From Acetobacteraceae bacterium (lineage in GTDB: Bacteria > Pseudomonadota > Alphaproteobacteria > Acetobacterales > Acetobacteraceae), in assembly GCA_003133265.1 (NCBI GenBank), contig PKWQ01000385.1, forward strand, positions 1 through 32,984: a stretch of DNA of 32,984 bases, read 5' to 3'. The position numbers and the translations under genes were made by a program. The notes below the pieces were generated by a model. It was not told where the DNA came from, searched no databases, and saw nothing but the letters and a program-made list of their open reading frames with translations. Position 1 is the stretch's first letter. Every line of letters begins with the position of its first letter. Shown here in pieces: positions 14,498 through 22,155 of the stretch.

Positions 14498-15052
14498 CTA
14501 ATCGACGTCAGATAATAATACCGCATGGCTATGTGGTGGTGGCGCGGTCTCGCAGATAATGTCGCTGCTTCCTTCACTTCCTTCCGGCACGGCGACGATC
14601 CGCACTTTTTTGCCTACTCTTGTAACCACTCTGTCGTCCATGGCTTTCCCTTTTAGCGGGATCAGTGTGTACTTTACGTTCGTGGTCTCATCGATGAGGA
14701 GGTACCGACCGCCTTCCTTCACCATGGTTCCGGTGTATTGGAATGCTCCGGCGGGGAATCCTTGCAGGTTGGTTGGCGTGCCGCTGCTACCGCCCAGAAC
14801 GTGCGGCGCGCTTATCACTGGCGCGATCGGCGCATTCGATGGAACCGGGGCTTGCGGTATCGAAGGCTTTAAGGCGGGTACCGGGCTCATCGGCGTGCCA
14901 GGCCCGCCCAACGGACCCGCCGACAGCGCCATTTCAGGAACCAGCAAGGCGCTTGCCGCCACGATACCCAGCACGCCCACCATCATCAGCTTCGGGGCAA
15001 AGCGCCTCTGCGCTTGGCTCGGATCGCGCCAACCGGCTTTATCAATGCGCAT
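14498..15052 (-). CDS. hypothetical exported or membrane-anchored protein with DUF5818-like beta domain
   Basis: I do not recognise a named function. The 184-residue product has a basic N-terminus and a hydrophobic signal or anchor (about 22-45, LMMVGVLGIVAASALLVPEM), a Pro/Gly-rich linker to about 95, then a compact beta domain beginning FQYTGTMVKEGGRYLLIDET and including GKKVRIVAVPEGSEG. The pattern TGT-x4-GGRYLL followed by GKKVR resembles OB-fold-like DUF5818 lipoproteins, but no lipobox is present. AGGAG precedes the ATG at 15052. Two counted lines inside it (14581-14700) hold 62 G+C of 120, far below dctM (41 of 60 at 14101-14160), which suggests separate ancestry. It lies opposite to the surrounding catabolic genes. 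Confidence 0.65.
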   Translation of the reverse strand: MRIDKAGWRDPSQAQRRFAPKLMMVGVLGIVAASALLVPEMALSAGPLGGPGTPMSPVPALKPSIPQAPVPSNAPIAPVISAPHVLGGSSGTPTNLQGFPAGAFQYTGTMVKEGGRYLLIDETTNVKYTLIPLKGKAMDDRVVTRVGKKVRIVAVPEGSEGSSDIICETAPPPHSHAVLLSDVD

Positions 15053-15293
15053 GGCATTTCTCCTCGGTTGAACAGCGACAACCCGATAGTAGGATCGCAG
15101 TAGCTAAGGGCAGTGTGGCGGTTTCTCGGAGATAAGTCTACGGCTTAGCAATGACCCTTGGCTCTGGCTGGGGTCGCCGGGCGATGCGAAATAGATATTG
15201 GCCATACCAGGCCGAACCTGTCATTTTCATATCAAAGAAGACCAGTCCGCTGCCGGGCGGCCAGCCGGTCAAAAAGAGCGCGTTGGAGGACAC
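15053..15293. other. 241-bp intergenic region, divergent leader
   Basis: This gap separates the hypothetical gene (reverse) from the FAD oxidoreductase (forward). It is less GC-rich than most of the window. I find no convincing -35/-10 pair, tRNA or hairpin terminator in it, though promoters for both genes must lie here or nearby. The only clear signal is GGAGG at 15285-15289 for the oxidoreductase. Confidence 0.4.
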
Positions 15294-16751
15294 ATGAAAC
15301 CCGCCGATTCGATCAACGAAGTCTCCAATACCATGGGCCTGGAGATCTATTCGGACGGCGCGCCGCGCCAACGGCGCCAGCGTCCGTCACTGAAATACGC
15401 GGAGGCCGCACGTGAGATCCCGGTGTTCTCGCAGACCGACGTCCTGGTGATCGGCGGCGGTCCATCCGGGACCTCCGCGGCGGTGGCGGCCGCCAAGCTC
15501 GGCGCCGATGTCACACTCGTTGAACGATACAACCATCTTGGCGGCCTATCGACCGGCGGCCTCGTCATCTGGATCGACCGGATGACCGACTGGCATGGCA
15601 AACAGGTTATTGCGGGGTTCGCGGAAGAACTTTTCGATCGCCTGCCACGCGAAGCGATCATGGGGCCTGGTAAGGGAGAATGGGGCAGTCGCGATGCGGC
15701 GGTCGCCGACTATTGGTCGTATCGATCGGCGGCGTTCCAGGGGGTCGTGACGTGGTCACCGACGATCGATCCCGAGGCGCTCAAGTCTCTCTCCATGGCG
15801 ATGGTTCTCGAGCGGAAGGTTCGCCTGCTGCTCCATGCCTGGGCGGTTCAGCCCATCATCAAGGATGGCGTCATGTGCGGGGCGATCTTCGAGAGCAAGG
15901 AGGGGCGTCAAGCGATCTTCGCCAAGGTCGTGGTCGATACGACCGGTGACGCGGATCTGATCGCCAGGGCGGGCGTCGACGCGGAGACCGATATCGATAC
16001 GACGGACATCCACCACTGCATCAATACGGCCTTTATGCTCGCCGGCGTCGACATGGAACGCTGGACCGAGTTCCGCCGCACGGATAAGCAGGGCTTCGCG
16101 GATTTCATGAACCGTGGCCGCGAGACGCTCCAGTTCTTCGAAAAGCCGTTCTTCTCCTGGCGCTCCGACATCGCGCTGTTCATGGGGCCGCGATTGTCCG
16201 GCTACAGCGCGATCGACGTGGAGGATCTCACCGAGGTGGAAATCCGGTCTCGACATCTGATGAACGGCCACCTCGCATTTTACCGCGCTCGGGCGCCAGG
16301 CTTCGAGAAAGCGTATCTTATCCTGAGTGCGCCTCAGACGGGCGTTCGCCACAGCCGTCGTTTCGTCGCACACAACAAGGTCACCCGTGGCCAATGGGAC
16401 GAGGGCAAGGTGTGGGACGACGAAATCGGCGTCTCCGCATCGCCCGCTCCGAAATGGCCGAACATCTCCGTGCCGTATGCCTCGCTCGTTCCGGTCGGCG
16501 TCGAAGGCGTGCTCGGTGCCGGTCGCCACGTTGCCTGCGACGCAAGCTCGCACACGTTCCTGCGGGAAGTCCCGCAATGCTGGATGACGGGGCAGGCAGC
16601 GGGCGTCGCGGCGGCTCTGGCCGCGGGATCGGGCCAGTTCCCGCGCGATCTCGATCCCCGGCTCATTCAGCGCGAATTGCTGAAGCAGGGGGCATATCTA
16701 TCGCCGTCGATTCAATCGCGGGCCGGCTTGGTTTTCGCTGAGGCCAAATAG
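15294..16751 (+). CDS. FAD-dependent oxidoreductase (PF12831-like)
   Basis: This 485-residue flavoprotein has the FAD-binding Rossmann signature VLVIGGGPSGTSAAVAAAKLG at about 51-71, with Glu77 ending strand two (TLVERYNHLGG). A long substrate domain follows, and a C-terminal FAD loop GVLGAGRHVACDASSH leads to GQAAGVAAAL. This arrangement is typical of the FAD_oxidored (PF12831) group, whose substrates are mostly unknown. There is no signal peptide. Start at 15294 with GGAGG four bases upstream. Its G+C is lower than its flanks (33 of 60 at 15601-15660, 35 of 60 at 16201-16260). The enolase-superfamily gene follows after 43 bases, so the two enzymes probably act in one pathway fed by the TRAP transporter. 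Confidence 0.85.
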   Translation: MKPADSINEVSNTMGLEIYSDGAPRQRRQRPSLKYAEAAREIPVFSQTDVLVIGGGPSGTSAAVAAAKLGADVTLVERYNHLGGLSTGGLVIWIDRMTDWHGKQVIAGFAEELFDRLPREAIMGPGKGEWGSRDAAVADYWSYRSAAFQGVVTWSPTIDPEALKSLSMAMVLERKVRLLLHAWAVQPIIKDGVMCGAIFESKEGRQAIFAKVVVDTTGDADLIARAGVDAETDIDTTDIHHCINTAFMLAGVDMERWTEFRRTDKQGFADFMNRGRETLQFFEKPFFSWRSDIALFMGPRLSGYSAIDVEDLTEVEIRSRHLMNGHLAFYRARAPGFEKAYLILSAPQTGVRHSRRFVAHNKVTRGQWDEGKVWDDEIGVSASPAPKWPNISVPYASLVPVGVEGVLGAGRHVACDASSHTFLREVPQCWMTGQAAGVAAALAAGSGQFPRDLDPRLIQRELLKQGAYLSPSIQSRAGLVFAEAK

Positions 16752-16794
16752 CGTCGCTCGACTGAACGGCAATGTGAAACGGAGGGAACTGGCC

Positions 16795-17901
16795 ATGAAG
16801 ATCGACCATGTATCGCTGACCATCTTCACATGGGACGGTATCCCGCGAACCAGCTACCATGCAGGCTCCTTCACCCAGCCGGTCAGCAATCTGGGCCTGC
16901 TGCGCATCCGCACCGATTCGGGGCACGAGGGCCATGCCTTCCTTGGTTCGGCGGCCAACCCCGGGTCGATGGACGGGCCGCAGTTGATCCGCTGGATCAA
17001 GCCGCTGCTGATGGGCGCCAACCCGCTCGAACGCCAGCGGTTGCATGGGCGTATGCTCAAACTGTCGCGCAACGTCTCCTACCGGTGCATCGGCGCGGCC
17101 GACGTGGCGCTGTGGGACCTGGCCGGCAAGATCGCCGGGCTGCCCGTGCATGCGCTGATGGGCACGCAGCGCACGTCTATCGGCGCATATGCCAGCTCCC
17201 AGCTGCTGCCGGACGTGGCGGCCTACGTGGAGCAGGCACTCCATTACAAGGCCGCCGGGTGGTGCGCCTACAAGATCCATCCGCCGACCGACCCCGACAC
17301 CGACATCAAGATATGCGCGGCGGTGCGCCAGGCTGTCGGCGCGGACTATCCGCTGATGCTCGATAGCACTTGGAGCTACGACTATTACGGGGCGCTGAAG
17401 GTCGGCCTCGCCATCCAGGAGATGGGCTATAAATGGTACGAGGACCCGTTGGCTGACGAAGACATCCTCTCCTACGTGAAACTGCGGCAGAAGCTGAACA
17501 TTCCGGTCATGGCCACCGAGTATCCCGCCGGCGGCCTCGACACCTACCCGATCTGGTTGACACAGCAGGCCACCGACTATCTGCGCGGCGACATTCCAAA
17601 CAAGGGCGGCCTGACCACGATGCTCAAGACCGCGCATCTGGCCGAGGCGTTCCACATGACCTACGAAATCCACCACAGCGGCAACTCGCTGAACAACCTC
17701 GCCAACCTGCATCTGGCCCTCGCCATCCCGAACACCACCTGGTTCGAGGTGCTGCTGCCGGACGGCGCACACCGTTACGGCTTGGCCGAGGAATTCCACC
17801 CGGATGCTAACGGCATGCTGCGCGCACCGAGCGGACCTGGTCTCGGCGCCGTGTTGGATTTTGAGATGATCACGCGGAAGACCGAGGCAGTGCTCGACTG
17901 A
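16795..17901 (+). CDS. enolase-superfamily (mandelate racemase/muconate lactonizing-like) enzyme
   Basis: The superfamily abstracts a proton alpha to a carboxylate to racemise, dehydrate or cycloisomerise acids. The 368-residue protein has an N-terminal capping domain (1 to about 125) and a TIM-barrel with metal ligands Asp190 (MLDSTWSYD), Glu216 (YEDPLAD) and Glu242 (ATEYPAGG), plus the Asp266 (RGDIPNKGG) and His293 (YEIHHSGNS) dyad of the mandelate racemase group. The second-strand base motif, usually KxK, reads Lys160-Ile-His162. A dehydratase or epimerase for a sugar or hydroxy acid is likely; the substrate is unknown. The start at 16795 is supported by GGAGGG at 16781-16786; GTG at 16774 would add seven residues. 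G+C is back to normal (43 of 60 at 17101-17160). Confidence 0.9.
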   Translation: MKIDHVSLTIFTWDGIPRTSYHAGSFTQPVSNLGLLRIRTDSGHEGHAFLGSAANPGSMDGPQLIRWIKPLLMGANPLERQRLHGRMLKLSRNVSYRCIGAADVALWDLAGKIAGLPVHALMGTQRTSIGAYASSQLLPDVAAYVEQALHYKAAGWCAYKIHPPTDPDTDIKICAAVRQAVGADYPLMLDSTWSYDYYGALKVGLAIQEMGYKWYEDPLADEDILSYVKLRQKLNIPVMATEYPAGGLDTYPIWLTQQATDYLRGDIPNKGGLTTMLKTAHLAEAFHMTYEIHHSGNSLNNLANLHLALAIPNTTWFEVLLPDGAHRYGLAEEFHPDANGMLRAPSGPGLGAVLDFEMITRKTEAVLD

Positions 17902-17908
17902 CATATGA

Positions 17909-17932
17909 AGCGGCGTCCAACTGGGCGCCGCT
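17909..17932 (+). terminator. hairpin after the enolase-superfamily gene, possible terminator
   Basis: AGCGGCGTCC (17909-17918) pairs with GGGCGCCGCT (17923-17932) over ten positions with one G-T wobble and a four-base loop AACT, eight bases after the stop codon. There is no run of T after it, so it may end transcription weakly or protect the 3' end. Confidence 0.45.
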
Positions 17933-18046
17933 CCGATTGCAGGCTAAAGCATTGAATTCGCGTGGAAAATGGGCGCTTGCCGAGGGGGCCCGGTCGGCGC
18001 TGACCCGCCCCCAACAGGTGGAGTGATGCCCAATTTTGTTCTGGAC

Positions 18047-18123
18047 TGGCGCGCCCTGGTGGATTCGAACCACCGACCTACAGCTTAGAAGGCTGTTGCT
18101 CTATCCAACTGAGCTAAGGGCGC
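18047..18123 (-). tRNA. tRNA-Arg (anticodon TCT)
   Basis: Read on the reverse strand the 77 bases fold as a full cloverleaf: acceptor GCGCCCT with AGGGCGC, D arm GCTC-AGTTGGATA-GAGC, anticodon arm ACAGC-CTTCTAA-GCTGT giving TCT, T arm GGTGG-TTCGAAT-CCACC, discriminator G and an encoded CCA end (18047-18049 read in reverse). It decodes the rare AGA/AGG arginine codons. Confidence 0.97.
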
Positions 18124-18171
18124 ATCCAACCATGTCCCGATGCCGCGCCGTCATCGTGACACGGCGAACCG

Positions 18172-18477
18172 TCAATGGGTCCAGTTTTCTTGCCGTCCGT
18201 AGCGGAAATTGTCCGCGTAGGCCTTTGGGCGGACCCGCCGGACCTGCGGCAGTTCCACCTCGTAGGCGATCCCGTTGCGCTCGGCATAGGCCACCGCTTC
18301 CTCGCGCGTGGCGAACCGCAGCGAGACCTGGGCCTGGGTATCGTTGCTGCCGATCCAGCCCATCAGCGGGTCGGCCTGCCGGCGCGCGGCCAGCTCGTAG
18401 TCCAGCACCCACTCATGGGTTCCGGCGGTGCCGGACTGCATCGCGTTCTTCGGCGGCTGATAAATGCGGGCCCGCAT
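18172..18477 (-). CDS. NDUFS4-type complex I accessory subunit (ETC complex I subunit family)
   Basis: The 101-residue protein starts MRARIYQPPKNAMQSGTAGT and continues with WVLDYELAARRQADPLMGW, SNDTQAQVSLRFATREEAV and a basic C-terminus ending YADNFRYGRQENWTH. These are landmarks of the NDUFS4 family (ETC_C1_NDUFA4 in domain naming), an accessory part of NADH:ubiquinone oxidoreductase kept in alphaproteobacteria and mitochondria. It has no membrane segment and would sit on the peripheral arm facing the cytoplasm. It lies between two tRNA genes on the same strand, away from any nuo cluster, as is common for this gene. Confidence 0.9.
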   Translation of the reverse strand: MRARIYQPPKNAMQSGTAGTHEWVLDYELAARRQADPLMGWIGSNDTQAQVSLRFATREEAVAYAERNGIAYEVELPQVRRVRPKAYADNFRYGRQENWTH

Positions 18478-18524
18478 GGCTTTCTCCTCGTCACGATCCG
18501 TGGATCTGAACCCTTACCCTGGAC

Positions 18525-18601
18525 TGGTCGGGGCGGCCGGACTCGAACCGGCGGCCTCGTGTACCCAAAACACGCGCGCTACCAGGCTGCGCCACGCCCC
18601 G
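18525..18601 (-). tRNA. tRNA-Pro (anticodon TGG)
   Basis: The reverse strand folds into a 77-base cloverleaf: acceptor CGGGGCG with CGCCCCG, D arm GCGC-AGCCTGGTA-GCGC, anticodon arm CGTGT-TTTGGGT-ACACG giving TGG, T arm GCCGG-TTCGAGT-CCGGC, discriminator A and an encoded CCA at 18525-18527 (reverse). Confidence 0.97.
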
Positions 18602-18641
18602 AACCGTCCGTCCACGTCCACATGTCCACGTGTCGGGGCGG

Positions 18642-18670
18642 AAGCTATTGACCCGCGCGCCGATAGGCAA
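18642..18670 (-). promoter_or_regulatory. possible promoter of the tRNA-Pro gene
   Basis: On the reverse strand TTGCCT (18670-18665) and TAGCTT (18647-18642) are spaced by 17 bases, which would start transcription roughly 30 bases ahead of tRNA-Pro. The -10 box is a weak match. Confidence 0.3.
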
Positions 18671-18691
18671 GGCCATGCTTCGTCACACCTG

Positions 18692-19174
18692 CTAGGACGC
18701 GTTGCCGAAGATGCGCTGGAGCACCTTGTCGCCCACCCTGATGTTCAGCCGCGCCGTGGTGCCGTCGGCCAGTTCCAGGGTGGCGCGCACCGGAAGGCGG
18801 CTGTCGATCACCGCCAGGCTCTGCGGCACCGTGTTCTCGGCGATGGCGCGAACGGTTCCGTCGGCGCCGATGAACACCATGTCCAGCGGGGCGATGGTGT
18901 TCCGCATCCACATCTCCGATCGCCGTTCCACATGCCAGTCGAACAGCATCCCGCCGTCCGCCGGCACGCTGGGACGGAACATCAGCCCCACCGTCTGCTG
19001 GTCCGAGGTCAGTGCCATCTCGACATTGAACGCGTGATGCACCCCGTCGCGGGTGACGATCTCCAGCTTCTCCCTGGCCAGTTCCGGCTGCGGACCGTCC
19101 TGGCCCCAAGCCAGCGGCACCAGCGGGGCCAGCAGCACCAGCATGGCGAATAGGGCAAACAGGCGGAAATTCAT
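18692..19174 (-). CDS. DUF192 family exported protein
   Basis: This 160-residue product has a Sec signal peptide (MNFRLFALFAMLVLLAPLVP then LAWG-Q) and a DUF192 domain. Landmarks are LEIVTRDGVHHAFNVEMALT, QTVGLMFRPSVPADGGMLF, the core MWMRNTIAPLDMVFIGADG and the C-terminal RATLELADGTTARLNI. DUF192 proteins are small periplasmic or extracellular beta-rich proteins of unknown role. The start at 19174 is chosen because GGAAGG lies eight bases upstream; the ATG at 19183 directly abuts this site. It follows the PrpB-like gene by 31 bases and precedes tRNA-Pro. Confidence 0.85.
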   Translation of the reverse strand: MNFRLFALFAMLVLLAPLVPLAWGQDGPQPELAREKLEIVTRDGVHHAFNVEMALTSDQQTVGLMFRPSVPADGGMLFDWHVERRSEMWMRNTIAPLDMVFIGADGTVRAIAENTVPQSLAVIDSRLPVRATLELADGTTARLNIRVGDKVLQRIFGNAS

Positions 19175-19205
19175 CCACTGCATCCTTCCGCTCCACCGCG
19201 CCCGG

Positions 19206-20129
19206 TCAACCACGCTGCGGCATCCCCTCGGGGATCACCGTCTGCACGATCGAGGCGTCCAGCGCCTCGTAGGCGTGCAGACCGATGGTGGCATAGAGTT
19301 CCGCCCGGGTCTGCATGTGCTCGACCATGTTCTGCGCGCCGCCATCGCGGCGAATGGCGGCATACAGGTCCGCCTGCGCCTTGTTGGCGACCCGGAGCGA
19401 GCTGACCGGCCAGATCACCATCTTGTAGCCCATCGCCTCGAACTCGCTGGCGGTATAGAACGGGGTGCGACCGAACTCGGTCATGTTGGCGAGCAGCGTC
19501 ACCCCGGGCACGCGCCGGGCGAACTCGCGGAACATATCCTCGGTGTTCAGCGCCTCGGGGAAGATCGCATCGGCCCCGGCCTCCAGATACAGCTTGGCGC
19601 GTGCCACGGCGCCATCCATGCCCTCGCTGGCGGCGGCGTCGGTGCGGGCGATGATGAACAGATGGCGCCGCGCCCGGGCGGCAGCGGCGATCTTGGCGGC
19701 CATGTCGTGCGCGTCCGCGATCTTCTTGTCGTTCAGATGGCCGCATTTCTTCGGCAGCAGTTGGTCCTCGATATGCACCGCGCCGGCGCCGGCATCCTCG
19801 AAGCTGCGGACCATGTGCATCACGTTCAGCGCCTCGCCATAGCCGGTGTCGCCGTCGACCAGCAGCGGCAGCCCGGTGGCGCGGGCGATCTGGCGGACGA
19901 AGAAGCACACCTCGTCGACCGTGATCATGCCGAGATCGGGAATGCCCATCGACGCGGTCATGGCGGCGCCGGAGAGGTACAGCGCCTCGAACCCGGCGGC
20001 TTTCGCCTGCAATGCCGCCTGGCCGTTATGCGCGCCGGGCATCTGCAGGATGCCGGGGCGGGACAACGCCGCGCGGAAACGCTCCCCGGCTGGCGCGGTG
20101 GGAAGATCGGCGGCGATCAGATAGGTCAT
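19206..20129 (-). CDS. isocitrate lyase/PEP mutase family protein, 2-methylisocitrate lyase (PrpB)-like
   Basis: The family forms or breaks C-C or C-P bonds next to an oxo-acid on a Mg-bound TIM barrel. The 307-residue protein has EALYLSGAAMTASMGIPDLG, the metal-binding strand LLVDGDTGYG (Asp92, Asp94), HIEDQ and the loop KKCGHLNDKK with Cys129, followed by IIARTDA and ANMTEFGRTPF. A catalytic Cys in KKCGH is the mark of lyases such as PrpB and isocitrate lyase, and length and C-terminus (TRAELYATIGLHAYEALD) fit PrpB. No prpC, prpD or regulator is adjacent, so oxaloacetate decarboxylase or another lyase activity remains possible. Start at 20129 (MTYLIAADLP). Confidence 0.82.
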   Translation of the reverse strand: MTYLIAADLPTAPAGERFRAALSRPGILQMPGAHNGQAALQAKAAGFEALYLSGAAMTASMGIPDLGMITVDEVCFFVRQIARATGLPLLVDGDTGYGEALNVMHMVRSFEDAGAGAVHIEDQLLPKKCGHLNDKKIADAHDMAAKIAAAARARRHLFIIARTDAAASEGMDGAVARAKLYLEAGADAIFPEALNTEDMFREFARRVPGVTLLANMTEFGRTPFYTASEFEAMGYKMVIWPVSSLRVANKAQADLYAAIRRDGGAQNMVEHMQTRAELYATIGLHAYEALDASIVQTVIPEGMPQRG

Positions 20130-20210
20130 GGCTTTGGCTCCGAAACAGGGCTCTGCCAGCGGCATAGCCCAAGACGGCCGGCGATGCAGCCCCCCAGGGT
20201 CGGCGCTGAC

Positions 20211-21533
20211 TCAGCGCAGAACCAGGCCGAGCAGCCCGAACAGCGGCAGCAGCAGCGCGCCGGCCAGCCCCAGATAGCCGAAGAAGCCGGGCATCCTGAC
20301 CCCGCGATGCGCGGCGATCGAGCGTACCATCATGTTCGGCGCGTTGCCGATATAGGTCAGCGCGCCGAAGAACACCGAACCGGCGGAGATCGCGGTCAGC
20401 ACCGGGTTCAATTCCCCGGTCAGCCGCGCCGCGTCGGCACCGGCGAGCTGGAAGAACACCAGATAGGTCGGCGCGTTATCCAGGAACGCCGACAACACCC
20501 CGGTCAGCCAGAAACAGGCGAGCGGCGAAAGCTGGCCATGGGCATCCAGGGTCAGACGCAGAACCGGCGCCAGCGGGCCGGACGGGCCGGCGGCCAGCAT
20601 CTCCAGCACCGGCCCGACGGTGATGAACAAGGCGGCGAACAAAGCGGCGACCTCCGCCATCGGGTGCCAGCTGAAATCGTTGCCCTGGCGCACTGCGCGC
20701 GGGGTGAAACGGACCGAAACGAGGGTGACCGCCAGCAATACCGCCATCCCCGCCAGCCGCTCCCAGCCGATGTCCTGGCCGAGGATCGACACCCTGCCCG
20801 GCCGCCAGACGCCCTGCGCCAGCACGGTGGCGACCACCAGCAGGATCAGCCCGATATTCAGCCGCCCGCGCACGCGAAACGGCTCGGGTGCGGCGGGTGG
20901 CGGCTCGGTGGCCGCGAGGTGGCGGTCCAGCAGGTAGAAACCGATCAGCAGCGGCCAGACCAGCAGCAGCAGCGGCACCAGCAGCGCGCGCAGCGGCCAG
21001 AGAAACGGCACGCCGTGCAGGAAGCCGATATACAGCGGCGGGTCGCCGAGCGGCGTGGTGGCGCCGCCGGCATTGGCGACCAGGATGATGAAGAACAGCA
21101 CCAGGTGCAGCTTGCGGCGGCGATGGGCGTTGGCGTGCAGCAGCGGGTGGATCAGCACCATCGCCGCTCCGGTGGTGCCCATCAGTCCCGCCAGCACGAT
21201 GCCCAAGGCCAGCGTGCTGGTGTTGCCGACCGGCGTGCCCGACGGACCGCCGCGCAGCAGGATGCCGCCGCCGGTGGTGAACAGCGCCAGCAGCAGCAAC
21301 ACGAACGGCAGATACTCGGTCAGCGTCGCGTGCCACAGCGCCGCCGCCGCGACCCCTGCCCCGTCGATCACGGCCATCGGCAGCAGCAGCCCGAGGCTGC
21401 ATGCCGCCGCCACCGTGCCCATCCGCCGGTGCCACAGACGCGGCGCCAGGATCGGGAACAAAGCGGTCGCCGCCAGCATCGCCAGGAACGGCAGGCCATA
21501 GGCGAGCCCGTGTAAAGGAACCGTCGGTTGCAT
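20211..21533 (-). CDS. sodium:proton antiporter, NhaD/ArsB-type ion transporter superfamily
   Basis: This 440-residue inner-membrane protein has about 11-12 hydrophobic segments. Conserved elements of the NhaD-like group are GNTSTLALGIVLAGLMGTTG, NAGGATTPLGDPPLYIGFLH, SAFLDNAPTYLVFFQLAG and the near-repeat YIGNAPNMMVRSIA. The two DNAPT/GNAPN loops are the paired re-entrant motifs of the ion transporter superfamily. Na+/H+ exchange is the likely activity; the ion is inferred. The start at 21533 (MQPTVPLHG) has AGGG eight bases upstream; ATG at 21539 is an alternative. It diverges from coxG with only about 55 bases between the starts, so promoters there must be compact or overlap coding sequence. 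Confidence 0.85.
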   Translation of the reverse strand: MQPTVPLHGLAYGLPFLAMLAATALFPILAPRLWHRRMGTVAAACSLGLLLPMAVIDGAGVAAAALWHATLTEYLPFVLLLLALFTTGGGILLRGGPSGTPVGNTSTLALGIVLAGLMGTTGAAMVLIHPLLHANAHRRRKLHLVLFFIILVANAGGATTPLGDPPLYIGFLHGVPFLWPLRALLVPLLLLVWPLLIGFYLLDRHLAATEPPPAAPEPFRVRGRLNIGLILLVVATVLAQGVWRPGRVSILGQDIGWERLAGMAVLLAVTLVSVRFTPRAVRQGNDFSWHPMAEVAALFAALFITVGPVLEMLAAGPSGPLAPVLRLTLDAHGQLSPLACFWLTGVLSAFLDNAPTYLVFFQLAGADAARLTGELNPVLTAISAGSVFFGALTYIGNAPNMMVRSIAAHRGVRMPGFFGYLGLAGALLLPLFGLLGLVLR

Positions 21534-21588
21534 GGACATGACCCTGCAAGTAACGTCCGCGGCACGCAACGGGAAGGGTCAACAGCTC

Positions 21589-22155
21589 ATGGACATGACC
21601 GGAGAACGGCGGATTCCCGCGCCACGCCAGAAGGTATGGGAAGCCCTTAACGACACCGCGATGCTGAAGGCGTGCATCCCCGGATGCGACAGCCTGGAAA
21701 AGATCGGCGAGTCCGATCTGAAAGCCACGGCGGCACTGAAGATCGGCCCGATCTCGGCCAAGTTCGCGGGCAAGGTCACGCTGTCCGATATCGATCCGCC
21801 CAACGGCTACACCATCACCGGCGAGGGCCAGGGTGGCGTCGCCGGCTTCGCCAAGGGTGGGGCCAGCGTCAGGCTTGTCGACGACGGCGACGGCACGCTG
21901 CTGACCTACGACGTGAAGGCGCAGGTCGGCGGCAAGATCGCCCAGCTCGGCGCGCGGCTGATCGACGCCACCGCCAAGCAGATGTCGGACCAGTTCTTCG
22001 ACCGCTTCACCGCCGCATTGACGCCGACACCGCAGGCGGAGGCGCCGGTATCGCCGGTGCCGCGGGAGATGCTCGGCATCCCGATGGTGGGCTGGATCGG
22101 TATCGTGATCTTCCTGTTCATCCTCGTATTTCTGGTGAGAGGATTTTTCCTGTGA
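21589..22155 (+). CDS. coxG: CoxG family protein (SRPBCC carbon monoxide dehydrogenase subunit G)
   Basis: CoxG-type proteins are accessory to molybdenum-containing CO dehydrogenase-like enzymes and are thought to help recruit the enzyme to the membrane. The 188-residue protein starts MDMTGERRIPAPRQKVWEAL, followed by LKACIPGCDSLEKIGESDLK, the usual SRPBCC/CoxG N-terminus, and GITGEGQGGVAGFAKG-like strands. It ends with one membrane segment at about 166-188 (MVGWIGIVIFLFILVFLVRG), so it is tail-anchored in the inner membrane. The ATG at 21589 fits the family; 21595 is a possible alternative. It opens the six-gene maturation operon, and its stop overlaps the coxD GTG by four bases. Confidence 0.92.
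   Translation: MDMTGERRIPAPRQKVWEALNDTAMLKACIPGCDSLEKIGESDLKATAALKIGPISAKFAGKVTLSDIDPPNGYTITGEGQGGVAGFAKGGASVRLVDDGDGTLLTYDVKAQVGGKIAQLGARLIDATAKQMSDQFFDRFTAALTPTPQAEAPVSPVPREMLGIPMVGWIGIVIFLFILVFLVRGFFL

Noticed and set aside
19053..21515. An 820-codon forward open frame opposite the DUF192, PrpB-like and antiporter genes
   Set aside because: It covers three real reverse-strand genes and their gaps, has a His/Gln/Arg-rich shadow composition, and shows no motif.
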